Origin: Treponema sp.
GTDB lineage: Bacteria; Spirochaetota; Spirochaetia; Treponematales; Breznakiellaceae
Assembly: GCA_031257675.1 (NCBI GenBank)
Contig: JAIROG010000065.1
Coordinates: forward strand, 1-36,200
Reading direction: 5' to 3'
Length of the DNA: 36,200 bases
In this document: positions 24,459-32,916 of the stretch, in pieces
Layout of the letters: each line of letters opens with the position of its first letter
How positions within the stretch are numbered: position 1 is the stretch's first letter
Notes under the pieces: generated by a model
What the model was told of the DNA's origin: nothing
Database searches by the model: none
The model's input: the letters and a program-made list of their open reading frames with translations, nothing else
Made by a program: the position numbers and the translations under genes

Positions 24459-26324
24459 ATGGCTGTTAAGAACGCACAATCCCCGCAGACTGGCGGCGGC
24501 GGCGCCTCTGGCGCGGTTTATGATGAATCTAAAGTGAAAACTCTTTCCTCGCTTGAACATATCCGGCTAAGGAGCGGCATGTACATAGGACGGCTGGGCG
24601 ACGGTTCCAATCCTGACGACGGCATTTACGCGCTTCTCAAAGAAGTGATTGACAACGGCGTTGACGAATACATCATGGGGAACGGAAAAACCATACAGGT
24701 TGAGGTGAAGGACGGAACCGCTGTAGTACGGGATTTCGGACGGGGCATACCCTTGGGAAAGCTCGTTGAGTGCGTGTCCGTGATCAACACCGGCGCGAAG
24801 TACAACGACGACGTGTTCCAGTTTTCTGTGGGGTTGAATGGCGTAGGGACCAAGGCGGTGAACGCCCTGTCTTCGTATTTCCGCGTCATGTCCATGCGGG
24901 ACGGCGAATTTGCGGAAGCCGTATTTGAGCGCGGCGTGTTGTTACGCAATAAAAAGGGCAAAATCAAACCCTCGTCGCATGAAGACATGCGACAGAACGG
25001 CACATACGTTGAGTTTACGCCCGACCCGGAAATTTTTGGACTCTACGAGTTCAATCTGGAATTCATCGAGAAGCGCATCCAAAATTACGCTTACCTCAAT
25101 ACGGGTCTTACCCTCACGCTGAACGGAAAATCCTATACGTCGGATCGCGGGCTTTTCGATCTCCTGAACGAAGAAACCGGCGAAGAAACCCTTTATCCGT
25201 TGGGGTATTACAAAGGCGAGCGGCTCGAATTCGCCTTTACCCATACGAACAGTTACGGCGAAGAATATTTTTCCTTTGTCAACGGGCAGTTCACCTCAGA
25301 CGGAGGCTCCCACCTGTCCGCTTTCAAAGAAGGCTTTTTGAAAGGCATACAGGCGTTTTTTAAAAAAGACTACAAGAGCGAGGACATCAGGGAAGGAACC
25401 ATAGCTGCGGTCGCCATTAAAATAAAAAATCCGGTGTTTGAAAGCCAGACCAAAAACAAGCTCGGCAACTCCGATATACGCGCCCCGGTAGTGCAGGAAG
25501 TGAAAACCGCTGTCGAAGACTGGCTCCACAAAAATACTGAAGCGGCGAAAAAACTTGAACAGAAGATCATGGCCAACGAAAGCCTCCGCACGGAGCTTAA
25601 CGCGGTGAAAAAAGAAGCCCGCGAAGCGGCGAAGAAGATCGCCCTCAAGATACCCAAGCTCAAGGATTGCAAGTACCATCTTGAAGACGGAGATCGCGGC
25701 AGAAACTCAACGATCTTCCTCACTGAGGGCGATTCGGCGGCAGGTTCTCTGGTGAGCAGCCGCGACGTTATGACGCAGGCTATTTTCGCGTTGCGGGGCA
25801 AGCCCGAAAACATGTACAGCAAGAAACGGACGGCAATCTACAAAAACGAAGAACTCTACAACATGATGATGGCTCTGGGCATTGAGAACGACCTTTCCTC
25901 CCTCCGGTACGCGCGGATCGTGATAGCGACAGACGCGGATTTCGACGGCTTTCACATCAGGAATTTGCTTCTCACCTTCTTTCTTTCGTATTTTGAGGAA
26001 CTGGTGGCAAACGGACGCATTTTTATTCTGGAGACCCCGCTTTTCCGGGTGCGAACCAAAAGGGACACGCTGTACTGTTACGCGGAAAAAGAACGAGACG
26101 CCGCAGTGAAAAAACTCGGTTCGCAGAGCGAAGTGACCCGTTTCAAAGGCTTGGGTGAAATCAGCCCCAAGGAATTTGGGCAGTTTATCGGAGAGGATAT
26201 GCGCCTCGTGCCGGTTTCGGTAAACCAGATCAAAATCGTTCCACAGGTGCTCGCGTTCTATATGGGGAAAAACACGCCGGATCGCCGTGAGTACATAATG
26301 AACAACCTTGTTGCGAACATATAA
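24459..26324 (+). CDS. parE: Type IIA topoisomerase ATPase subunit (ParE/GyrB-like)
   Basis: The 621-residue protein provides ATP hydrolysis and the TOPRIM metal centre for strand passage. Seen: the GHKL ATP site (KEVIDNGVDEY, DFGRGIPLGK, GLNGVGTKAVNALS), the transducer Q-T-K loop as ESQTKNKLGN, the TOPRIM motifs FLTEGDSAAGS and IATDADFDGFHI, and the C-terminal RFKGLGEISPKEF. Length and the absence of the long GyrB insertion favour ParE (topoisomerase IV), but no parC or gyrA lies next to it, so the call between ParE and a second GyrB stays open. The N-terminus has a Gly-rich linker (TGGGGASG). Confidence 0.85.
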   Translation: MAVKNAQSPQTGGGGASGAVYDESKVKTLSSLEHIRLRSGMYIGRLGDGSNPDDGIYALLKEVIDNGVDEYIMGNGKTIQVEVKDGTAVVRDFGRGIPLGKLVECVSVINTGAKYNDDVFQFSVGLNGVGTKAVNALSSYFRVMSMRDGEFAEAVFERGVLLRNKKGKIKPSSHEDMRQNGTYVEFTPDPEIFGLYEFNLEFIEKRIQNYAYLNTGLTLTLNGKSYTSDRGLFDLLNEETGEETLYPLGYYKGERLEFAFTHTNSYGEEYFSFVNGQFTSDGGSHLSAFKEGFLKGIQAFFKKDYKSEDIREGTIAAVAIKIKNPVFESQTKNKLGNSDIRAPVVQEVKTAVEDWLHKNTEAAKKLEQKIMANESLRTELNAVKKEAREAAKKIALKIPKLKDCKYHLEDGDRGRNSTIFLTEGDSAAGSLVSSRDVMTQAIFALRGKPENMYSKKRTAIYKNEELYNMMMALGIENDLSSLRYARIVIATDADFDGFHIRNLLLTFFLSYFEELVANGRIFILETPLFRVRTKRDTLYCYAEKERDAAVKKLGSQSEVTRFKGLGEISPKEFGQFIGEDMRLVPVSVNQIKIVPQVLAFYMGKNTPDRREYIMNNLVANI

Positions 26325-26342
26325 GAAGGGGCTATAAGAAAA

Positions 26343-27041
26343 ATGGGAAAAAGGAGAACAGGACGCGCAATGGCTGTACGACCGCTGTTTCTGTGCGCCT
26401 GCGTTCATGTGTGCCTTTTTTCCTGCGCGACCCCCGAAAAACCGCCGGCGCAACTGACGTGGAATCCGCCGCCCGCCCCTGCGCCCTCGATCCAAACGGC
26501 TTCCGTTATGAGCCAAAAAAGCGACTCCTTTCCCGAATGGGCGCAGGCGTACCTTGCCGGCGGTTTGCGCAGGGTGGAACGCCTGTATGCGTACCGGAAC
26601 GCCTATGTTTTTATTAAAGAAAACAAGGGAAACAATGAGCCTGCCCTCAGACAATGGGCTTCATATTTTTCAGTGGAGCGGGAATTTTCCCGCATGGTCG
26701 CAAAACGGGTTCAAAACAGGCTTGAAAGAAACGTCAAAACCTATCCTGACTACGAGTACGGCGTTTTTTTTGAAAACGCTGTCAAAGCTTTTTCGGACGC
26801 GCGGTACGAGCATGCCGTCAGGCTGGACGATTTCTGGTTTGAAAGGCTGATCTCTGTGGAAGACGGCGTAGAAGTGAACCGCCGCGAGTTTCTCTTTCTC
26901 ATCATGGTCGTCATTGAAAAAAAAACGCTCGTTGAGCAGATCAACGCCATTTTTCCCACTATTCCGCTTATTCCCGAACCTACAGGCGCCCAGCTTGATG
27001 CCATCTCTCATGTAAAAAATACGTTTTTCACGGGGTTTTGA
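26343..27041 (+). CDS. Lipoprotein of unknown function
   Basis: The 232-residue precursor has a signal peptide and lipobox (LFSC), then a Pro-rich linker (about residues 30-50) and a mostly helical domain (SFPEWAQAYLAGGLRRVERL and EYGVFFENAVKAFSDARYEH). AAGAAGGGG lies upstream of the ATG at 26343; an ATG at 26370 has AGGA in front and would give a shorter signal. The gene follows the topoisomerase gene by 18 nt. The function is not recognised. The position before two ExbD genes hints at an envelope energy-transfer cluster. Confidence 0.75.
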   Translation: MGKRRTGRAMAVRPLFLCACVHVCLFSCATPEKPPAQLTWNPPPAPAPSIQTASVMSQKSDSFPEWAQAYLAGGLRRVERLYAYRNAYVFIKENKGNNEPALRQWASYFSVEREFSRMVAKRVQNRLERNVKTYPDYEYGVFFENAVKAFSDARYEHAVRLDDFWFERLISVEDGVEVNRREFLFLIMVVIEKKTLVEQINAIFPTIPLIPEPTGAQLDAISHVKNTFFTGF

Positions 27042-27075
27042 CAGCGCGGCGCGGCGCAAACGCGGCGCCAATTGA

Positions 27076-27104
27076 TTGAAACATACGCTGATTTTATGTA
27101 TACT
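27076..27104 (+). promoter_or_regulatory. Promoter of the ExbD pair
   Basis: -35 TTGAAA (27076-27081), 17-nt spacer, -10 TATACT (27099-27104); ATG at 27111 only 6 nt later. Predicts leaderless transcription. Confidence 0.75.
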
Positions 27105-27110
27105 CTTTCC

Positions 27111-27509
27111 ATGAAACTCCACCGCACGAAACACAGCCCTTTTGATGATTCAAGCGCCTCAAGCGATATCGCCTTTCTTCTCATCATTTATTTCATTGTA
27201 ATCGCGGGCTTTAATGTGAATAAGGGCTTCCTTGTTGACCTGCCGGCAAAGGACTCGACGCGGCTCCTTTTAAGGGAAGAGCTGTTGCGTTTTGAAATGA
27301 GCGACTCCGGCGCCATTTTTTATGACGAAAAGCCGCTCGCCGCGCCGGAAGTGGAAACGCTGATCCGCTCGAACTTGGCGGCGCAGCCAAATCTTGCGGT
27401 GGCGCTTGTCATTGCGCCAGCCGCGCCGTGGCAAAGCGTGGTGTCCTTTGTGGAACTCGCGCAGAAATTGCAGGTGGATTCGTTCTCTTTTTCCATGGAG
27501 CAACCATGA
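27111..27509 (+). CDS. ExbD/TolR-family protein, first copy
   Basis: The 132-residue protein has the ExbD layout: a short cytoplasmic N-terminus, one membrane helix beginning SSDIAFLLIIYFIVIAG with the conserved Asp at the helix start, and a periplasmic domain (VDLPAKDS, then about 70 residues). ExbD works with ExbB to turn proton flow into force on TonB or the Tol system. The ATG at 27111 is preferred because the promoter ends 6 nt before it. Overlaps the second copy by 4 nt. No exbB, tonB or tolQ gene is in the window; they could be elsewhere. Confidence 0.85.
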   Translation: MKLHRTKHSPFDDSSASSDIAFLLIIYFIVIAGFNVNKGFLVDLPAKDSTRLLLREELLRFEMSDSGAIFYDEKPLAAPEVETLIRSNLAAQPNLAVALVIAPAAPWQSVVSFVELAQKLQVDSFSFSMEQP

Positions 27510-27904
27510 ATATCAACCGAAATCGAAACCGAAAGCGTTTTGTCATTCCGCTCAATTCCATGTCCGATGTGGCTTTTCTCCTGCTTATCTTCATCATGCT
27601 GGTCTCTCTTATCAACTACCGAAAAGAAGTCAAGGTCGAGTATCCTGAGGCTGAAACCGTGAAAAAAACAAGCGTGGAAAAGAACCTTGAAATCTGGATC
27701 GATGTACAGGGCGTTCTGTACCTCAACGGAGACGCGAGCGATCTTCAAACCACTGAGGACAGCATTATCGAAACCTACCGGAAAGCGCCTGAAACCAGAA
27801 TTCATCTTATCGCCGACAAAAACACCCGTTTTGAACAGGTCAACATGGTGTTGCAGATGCTGCAAATCCTCCAGTACCGCGTGGTGAGTTTTGTCGCAAA
27901 ATAG
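27506..27904 (+). CDS. ExbD/TolR-family protein, second copy
   Basis: Also 132 residues, starting inside the first copy's stop (ATGA). The N-terminus is basic (NRNRNRKRF), the helix is LNSMSDVAFLLLIFIMLVSL with its Asp, and the periplasmic part carries KVEYPEAETVKK and IHLIADKNTRFEQVNMVL, which matches ExbD better than the first copy does. The pair could form a heteromeric ExbD in one motor. Its stop overlaps a 14-bp palindrome. Confidence 0.88.
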   Translation: MNINRNRNRKRFVIPLNSMSDVAFLLLIFIMLVSLINYRKEVKVEYPEAETVKKTSVEKNLEIWIDVQGVLYLNGDASDLQTTEDSIIETYRKAPETRIHLIADKNTRFEQVNMVLQMLQILQYRVVSFVAK

Positions 27905-27917
27905 GACGCATGCGTCC
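27904..27917. promoter_or_regulatory. Perfect 14-bp palindrome
   Basis: GGACGCATGCGTCC starts at the last base of the exbD stop codon. It could be a protein-binding site; it is too short to be a convincing terminator without a T run. Confidence 0.35.
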
Positions 27918-27985
27918 GATCAGACGCGGCGGACGCGGCGCTAAAACAGGCGATATTCATGGTTACGCGCCTTCATAACTATCTA

Positions 27986-28014
27986 TTGACCATCCATCAC
28001 CAATCTATTAGAAT
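27986..28014 (+). promoter_or_regulatory. Promoter upstream of the small membrane protein gene
   Basis: -35 TTGACC (27986-27991), 17-nt spacer, -10 TAGAAT (28009-28014). Start near 28021. Confidence 0.7.
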
Positions 28015-28033
28015 ACGAGTCTCAAGAGCGTTT

Positions 28034-28129
28034 ATGAGAAAAATGAAGAGAATTTGGTTCCATATCCAGAAAAGAAACTATTGGCGTCAATGGAGATCGC
28101 AATGCGTAAGAATGAACGCCGGTTGCTGA
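28034..28129 (+). CDS. Possible 31-residue leader peptide
   Basis: ATG 28034 opens a 31-codon frame rich in Arg, Lys and Trp (IWFHIQKRNYWRQWRSQ). It starts 13 nt after the predicted transcript start and overlaps the next gene's start in another frame. No Shine-Dalgarno. It may be a chance frame. Confidence 0.2.
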   Translation: MRKMKRIWFHIQKRNYWRQWRSQCVRMNAGC

Positions 28130-28638
28130 AGCCCGGACTTCCGCATGGTTTTTTTCATAAAAAACGCCCCATTTTTCTTCTTCTGCCGCTTGTCGCGGGC
28201 ATTTCCCTTTCAGCCCAGACAACCAATACTGTTCAAGACGCGATACGCGCTGATTCCAAAGATTTTCCCCGGTGGGCGAAAGATATAAGGCGGCTTGATG
28301 TCGTTGCGTTCGGCTCTTTTCCTTTCGCCTTTTTTACCGCGTCCCTTGTTACGGACAGCATCCGCTGGGCGCAATTCGGCGGGGATATGAAATACACCCC
28401 CTGGCCTCTCAAGGGCGCGGGCGCGTACGATCCAACGACCAAAGAGAAAATGCAGACCATCGGCATAGCCGCCGGGATTTCTCTGTTTGTGGCGCTGGCG
28501 GATCTTGTTGTCATTCAGATAAAGCGTCATAAGCAGAAACAAAAAAACGTCCATCCGCCGGACAATCAGCCAGTTATTATAAGGCGGCCTTTACACACAA
28601 ACCCAGCAACCCAAGAGGAAGCGGAAGAGGAATCGTGA
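28102..28638 (+). CDS. Small membrane protein of unknown function
   Basis: The 178-residue protein has a basic N-terminus and signal-type helix (RPIFLLLPLVAGISLSAQ), a second hydrophobic stretch around residues 71-87 (VVAFGSFPFAFFTASLV) and a third around 130-146 (IGIAAGISLFVALADLV), then a Lys-rich tail and an acidic end (EEAEEES). The start at 28102 is set by GGAG 7 nt upstream. Its stop codon overlaps the start of the pseudouridine synthase gene, so the two are co-expressed. No family is recognised. Confidence 0.75.
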   Translation: MRKNERRLLKPGLPHGFFHKKRPIFLLLPLVAGISLSAQTTNTVQDAIRADSKDFPRWAKDIRRLDVVAFGSFPFAFFTASLVTDSIRWAQFGGDMKYTPWPLKGAGAYDPTTKEKMQTIGIAAGISLFVALADLVVIQIKRHKQKQKNVHPPDNQPVIIRRPLHTNPATQEEAEEES

Positions 28639-29573
28639 TGCCATCTTTTTCCTGCATTGCGGAAGATGTCTCGCCGGAAATGAGGCTTGACCGTTTTATT
28701 GCCGAGAAGCTCAAACTGCTCACCCGCTCCCAGGTAAAGACCCGCCGCCTTGCCGCCCGCGCCAATGGAAAGCCGGTGAAAATCTCCCGTATTGTACAAA
28801 ACGGCGATTGTCTGGAACTTTCATGGGACGAGGCGGCGCCATCCGGTTTGACGCCCGAAAATATCCCGCTGGAAACGCTTTACGAGGATAGCAGGGTCAT
28901 TGTCATCAACAAACCGCAGGGACTCGTGGTGCATCCGGGCGCCGGCAACGCCCGCGGCACCGTAGCCAACGCCCTGCTCCACCGCCGCCTTTTATCCGGC
29001 GGACTGCAAGCCGGCGCCGCCTTCCGCCCCGGTATTGTCCACCGGCTTGACAAGGACACGTCTGGCGTACTCATAGCCGCATACGATGACGACGCGCTCA
29101 CTTTTCTGGCGGATCAATTCAAAAATAGAAAAACACGCAAAATATACGCCGCTATGGTTCAAGGCATACCAAAAGCCGCTTCCGGCGTCATTGAGGGAAA
29201 CATAGCGCGGGACAGCCATAACCGCAAACGCTTCTCAGTGTTCCGAGACAAGGGAAAAACCGCGCTCACTCGTTACAAAGTCATCCGCTCATGGGAAAAA
29301 CCGCCAAACCTGAAGTCCGGCGGCTACGGAAAACCATGCGCCCTCCTCCTGCTCAGACCGAAAACCGGACGCACCCATCAACTGCGGGTGCATCTGCGGC
29401 ATATTGGACACCCGATCCTCGGCGACCCCATTTATGGCGATCCGGATCCGCGCATGAGCCTTATGCTTCACGCAAAAAGCCTTTCCATTCTCTTGCCCGG
29501 CGAAACCGAAATGAGAACCTTCAGAACCCTCCTCCCACACCGTTTTTATTTTTTTAAACCACTTGGCGCTTAA
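28638..29573 (+). CDS. rluD: RluA/RluD-family 23S rRNA pseudouridine synthase
   Basis: The 311-residue enzyme isomerises uridine in RNA. An N-terminal S4 domain (about 10-70: RLDRFIAEKLKLLTRSQVKT) precedes the catalytic domain with VIVINKPQGLVVHPGAGN and the active-site motif GIVHRLDKDTSGVLI, whose Asp is the nucleophile. LRPKTGRTHQLRVHLRHIGH and GDPIYGDPD complete the family signature. Length and the S4 domain fit RluD, but RluA-family members cannot be told apart safely by eye. The ATG at 28638 overlaps the previous stop and has GAGGAA upstream; a GTG at 28635 is the alternative. Confidence 0.9.
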   Translation: MPSFSCIAEDVSPEMRLDRFIAEKLKLLTRSQVKTRRLAARANGKPVKISRIVQNGDCLELSWDEAAPSGLTPENIPLETLYEDSRVIVINKPQGLVVHPGAGNARGTVANALLHRRLLSGGLQAGAAFRPGIVHRLDKDTSGVLIAAYDDDALTFLADQFKNRKTRKIYAAMVQGIPKAASGVIEGNIARDSHNRKRFSVFRDKGKTALTRYKVIRSWEKPPNLKSGGYGKPCALLLLRPKTGRTHQLRVHLRHIGHPILGDPIYGDPDPRMSLMLHAKSLSILLPGETEMRTFRTLLPHRFYFFKPLGA

Positions 29574-30056
29574 GCGCGCACATCTCGTAACGCATTTTTA
29601 AATGCGCTTGGCGGCAGCGTTTGTTTCTTCCCTCAGTTTGTAGGACAACTACAGGATACATCAGCATACTCACATTATGTTTTTTTTGAATGATCCCGCT
29701 CATCCTTCCATTATACGTTTCCTTTCAACCGCGGCTTGCCGCGGGGCATTAAACCGTATAGGCTTCGCCTAATAACAGTATAAAGAAGGTTGTTTTTAAT
29801 GTTTTCAAGGAACAAGATGATTATCAACGCTCCTTTTCTGAAAATTCAGACGCTTGAAACTGTTCCAAACCCGGTTGGCGCTGGATGTCGCTCTCCATAA
29901 ACAGCGTCGTTGCGATCTCTGTTTGGACGACTGGTTTTGAAAAAGCCCCATAACGGCGAGACATTAAGGGTAAAGCCTTGTCAATAGCCTTTCGATAATC
30001 AATGATGAAACGGTTATGCGCGGCATGAGGCGCGTGACTGGAGAGTGAGGAGTCTC
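29574..30056. other. Intergenic region with GC hairpin
   Basis: No supported gene in 483 nt. It contains the perfect hairpin CCGCGG-CTTG-CCGCGG (29729-29744), followed by GGCATTAAA and a small stem TAGGC/GCCTA (29759-29771); this layout resembles the start of the leader at 19382. Near 29858 a CTGTTCCAAA unit occurs. A 34-codon frame near 29799 lacks a ribosome site. Possible weak promoter TTGTCA...AATGAT before the glycosidase. Confidence 0.4.
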
Positions 30057-31010
30057 ATGGAATTCATAAAAGCCATTAATTTCGCGCCGTTTCCAAAACA
30101 CGGCGCCCTCGGTTCCGAAGACGCCAAGCGGAGCCTCGAAGCGTTGCGGGAAGAGACTGCGGCGACCCACATCATCCTTACGCCGACGGGGATACAGGAT
30201 ACGCCGCAAAGTGAGACAATCATCTTTTCTGGAGCATGGAGCCCGGAAGATGGCGAGTTGCGGAGCTTCATCGCCTTTGCCCGCAGTCTCGGGCTCAAGG
30301 TGATTCTAAAGCCCACGGTGAATTGCGGAAACGGCGTTTGGCGGGCGTTCATCAACTTCTTTGATCATGAAGCGCCCTGCGAGCCGAAATGGAGCGCGTG
30401 GTTCGCTTCGTACGAGCGCTTTCAACTGCACTACGCGAAGATTGCCGAAGAAACCGGCTGCGTGATGTTTATCGCCGGATGCGAGATGGTGATGTCCGAG
30501 CGGCGCGAGCGTGAATGGCGCGATCTCATTGCAAAGGCGCGGCATTCTTTTTCCGGACCGGTGAGTTACAACACGGACAAGTATCAGGAGGATGCCGTCA
30601 CATGGTGGGACTGCGTTGACGTAATCTCCTCAAGCGGCTATTATCCGGCTGGATCATGGGAAAGCCAGCTTGACCGCATAGAAGAGGTGGTCAAAACATA
30701 CGGCAAGCCTTTTTTCTTCGCGGAAGCCGGCTGCATGAGTACGGCCAGCTCCCAAAACATTCCGAACAAATGGGACTTGCGCGGAGACATTGATCCGGCG
30801 GGACAGGCCGCATGGCACCGCGATATGTTTGAGCATTGCCGCAACCGTCCGTGGATTGAAGGGTTCGGCCTCTGGTCGTGGCCTTGGCGGCTTCCTTCCG
30901 CCGAAGACGCCGGCAGGGACGGCGGATACAGCCTCTATGGAAAACCGGTCTGCCGGGTGGTGAAAGAATGGTTTGCCGCCGGTTTCCCACGAGAGGACGC
31001 GGACTCCTAA
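30057..31010 (+). CDS. GH113-type glycoside hydrolase (probable beta-mannanase)
   Basis: The 317-residue protein reads as a single TIM-barrel glycosidase. Two acidic residues stand in typical places: the Glu in IAGCEMVMSE (residue 143) and the Glu in FFFAEAGC (residue 223), 80 residues apart, with GYYPAGSWESQL between. This is the layout of family GH113 endo-mannanases in clan GH-A. There is no signal peptide, so it is probably cytoplasmic, acting on imported manno-oligosaccharides. ATG 30057 has GAGGAG upstream. The convergent gene beyond its stop is a decayed sugar ABC permease, so its transport partner seems lost here. Substrate is inferred from the family. Confidence 0.8.
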   Translation: MEFIKAINFAPFPKHGALGSEDAKRSLEALREETAATHIILTPTGIQDTPQSETIIFSGAWSPEDGELRSFIAFARSLGLKVILKPTVNCGNGVWRAFINFFDHEAPCEPKWSAWFASYERFQLHYAKIAEETGCVMFIAGCEMVMSERREREWRDLIAKARHSFSGPVSYNTDKYQEDAVTWWDCVDVISSSGYYPAGSWESQLDRIEEVVKTYGKPFFFAEAGCMSTASSQNIPNKWDLRGDIDPAGQAAWHRDMFEHCRNRPWIEGFGLWSWPWRLPSAEDAGRDGGYSLYGKPVCRVVKEWFAAGFPREDADS

Positions 31011-31381
31011 GACTTTACCACGCCGGCAAACCCGTTATAACTATAGCGCCGGCAAAATAAAAATATCTCCAGCATGGAAATAGCCGCCAACAGCGCCGCC
31101 GCGCTTACCACCTCAAATGACGTGAAAAGCCCACTAAAAAGCGGTATAGCGCCACGGTCAAGATCTGCATCCCGCAAATGAGGTGGAAATTGGGGATATA
31201 AAAGTCATTGTAGATGCCGATGCCTTTATCACCGCCAGCGTTATGATTGCCGGCTTGAGGAGCGGCAGGATGATGCTGAAACTGCATAATATCGAATGAT
31301 AAAAAGCATAATCAGCGGCGCCGTCCAAAAAACAACGACAAGCAACTGTTTTTGCTTTTCCATGTCCCGCATTTTTTTCAT
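31007..31381 (-). pseudogene. Two sugar ABC permease fragments fused by deletion
   Basis: Minus-strand reading begins with a permease-1-like N-terminus at ATG 31381 (KQKQLLVVVFWTAPLIMLFI). After about 30 residues it runs into the C-terminal part of a MalG-type permease: ILPLLKPAIITLAV, then in another frame GIGIYNDFYIPNFHL, then in a third frame LLAAISMLEIFLFCRRYSYN and GFAGVVKS to a stop at 31007-31009. This is explained by one large deletion joining two neighbouring permease genes plus later small shifts. The stop overlaps the glycosidase stop on the other strand. No functional protein can be made. Confidence 0.7.
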
Positions 31382-31389
31382 TTTCCCTT

Positions 31390-32259
31390 TTATTTGCGAA
31401 GACAAAGCCCGCGCCAACTCCTGAAAAACGCCGGTTCATTCACACGGTATAATGCGCTGAATTTTGTGGCTCGCCGAATCTGCGATTCGCGTTTGATCTG
31501 CGCGTTATACGCCATCCAGTCATTTGGCTTGGTGATGTCCAGCGCATCAAAGGGAAGTCCCGCCAATTTGTTGTCCGCCAGCAAACTGACATCTCTGATC
31601 GCTTCATCATTGTCGAAGCTGTTCCGAGTCAGGGGCGCGGCGATGGTTTGCTGTACCTCGCCGCGCTCAACACGGCTCTGGATCAGGGCGAAACGCCCAT
31701 GTGCGACGGGGGCGGCATCGTTTCAAACCCGCGAAATCAGCGGGACTTTCGTCGTACCCCACAGACTTAATGACAGCTTCGTTGCAGGTGAGCGCTTCCC
31801 CGTATTCTTGGCAATATCCAAGGCTCGCAAAGTCTCGTCAACTTGAGGCGTGGCGGCGACAAGTTTTCTGCCGTAGACAGACACGGCTTCCGCCACCGGC
31901 ATAATCGGCGCCATGTATTTGGAACCCTACGCTAAATATGTCCAACCCTGGCTCCCCGCCTGCAAAAACCACTTGATCGCATTGCTATCCAAACCGTATC
32001 CCGCAAATTACACCGCAATGCCGGTTTCTTTGGCGAATTGTCCGGTTAGAATTTTCTGACAGACGCTTGAGGAATCCCGACAGGCGTTGCCGCTCGCGTC
32101 TTTTTTTTCGTCTCCCAAAATCAGATGGGTTTGATGGGTGTAGACCGCCAGTTTTTTCTCCGTCGCCGCGCTTGAGTCCGATTTGTTACATGCCGCCAGC
32201 GTCGGCAAACCAAGAGCCGTGAAACCCGCCGCCGTAAGTCTTCTTTTAAGATTTTTCAT
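31390..32259 (-). pseudogene. ABC-type lipoprotein gene with three in-frame stops
   Basis: The ATG at 32259 has AAGGA upstream and starts a lipoprotein signal (RRLTAAGFTALGLPTLAAC). The same frame continues for about 289 codons to 31390, interrupted by TAA (32008), TAG (near 31934) and TGA (near 31721) but with no frameshift. Segments such as EKKLAVYTHQTHLILGDEKK resemble sugar solute-binding proteins; the middle part (YGRKLVAATPQVDETLRALD) is not one I can place. Upstream of the fused permeases, it fits the binding-protein gene of a decayed sugar transporter. Three different stop codons argue against recoding. Confidence 0.6.
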
Positions 32260-32478
32260 ATTATCCTTCAAAAAGCAATTGATTTCCTAATGCATCGGGT
32301 TGCTATATATTCGCTTTTTATCATGTCAAGCAAAATTCTTCTATTTTCTCCATTGTGGAGCGTGAACCTTAGAAACTCTTGGCAATCAGAGATGAAAGGC
32401 GTTTTTTAAAAAGCGAGCGCATTTCATCTGGAACGCCATTTCCATGCCAACCGGATACTGTTTTCTCAGGAAGATGAC

Positions 32479-32830
32479 ATGAAAAACAAAGAAAATTGGG
32501 CGGGAATATTGGTGATGGCGCTGGCATTCGGAATGACGGCTTTGGATGTGCAAGCGGTCCAAAGAGCTTCGCAAAAGGCGGTGGTGAGGATATTACTATT
32601 TTACTTCGTCAAGGCTTGGACTTCGCTCCGGCTTTTCATGAAGCCGCCTTTCTTTTTAACAGGCGCGGTTTTGAAACGGAGATGATAGAACCAGAGGTTG
32701 GTTATATACGCATCCGTTGGAACAGACAGGATAACGCCACAACCATTGATGCGTACAGAGTACGTATTATTTGCAATTTTAATCCCGCTCGAATCTTAAT
32801 AATGTCATTGGCAATTAATCTGGACTGTCA
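32479..32830 (+). pseudogene. Decayed secreted protein gene
   Basis: The ATG at 32479 has AGGA upstream and opens a signal peptide (ENWAGILVMALAFGMTALDV). The protein-like sequence then continues in another frame as SFAKGGGEDITILLRQGLDF and AAFLFNRRGFETEMIEPEVG, then YIRIRWN, and fades by about 32830. This looks like a frameshifted secreted or lipoprotein gene of unknown role. I saw no gene beyond it up to the ATPase stop. Confidence 0.45.
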
Positions 32831-32916
32831 ACGCAGTTGCGAATTCCCATCTTCAATGCATTCCGCGCCTTGAAGGGTCGACCTTTAGGCGCGGCGACGC
32901 GCCCGGCTAACGACCC

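Noticed and set aside
31390-32259. Stop-codon recoding in the lipoprotein frame
   Set aside because: All three stop codons occur inside the frame while all other genes use them normally, so decay is the simpler view.
32496-32873. 125-codon plus frame as an intact gene
   Set aside because: It lacks a ribosome site; the signal peptide and ribosome site belong to another frame starting at 32479, so it is better seen as part of a frameshifted gene.
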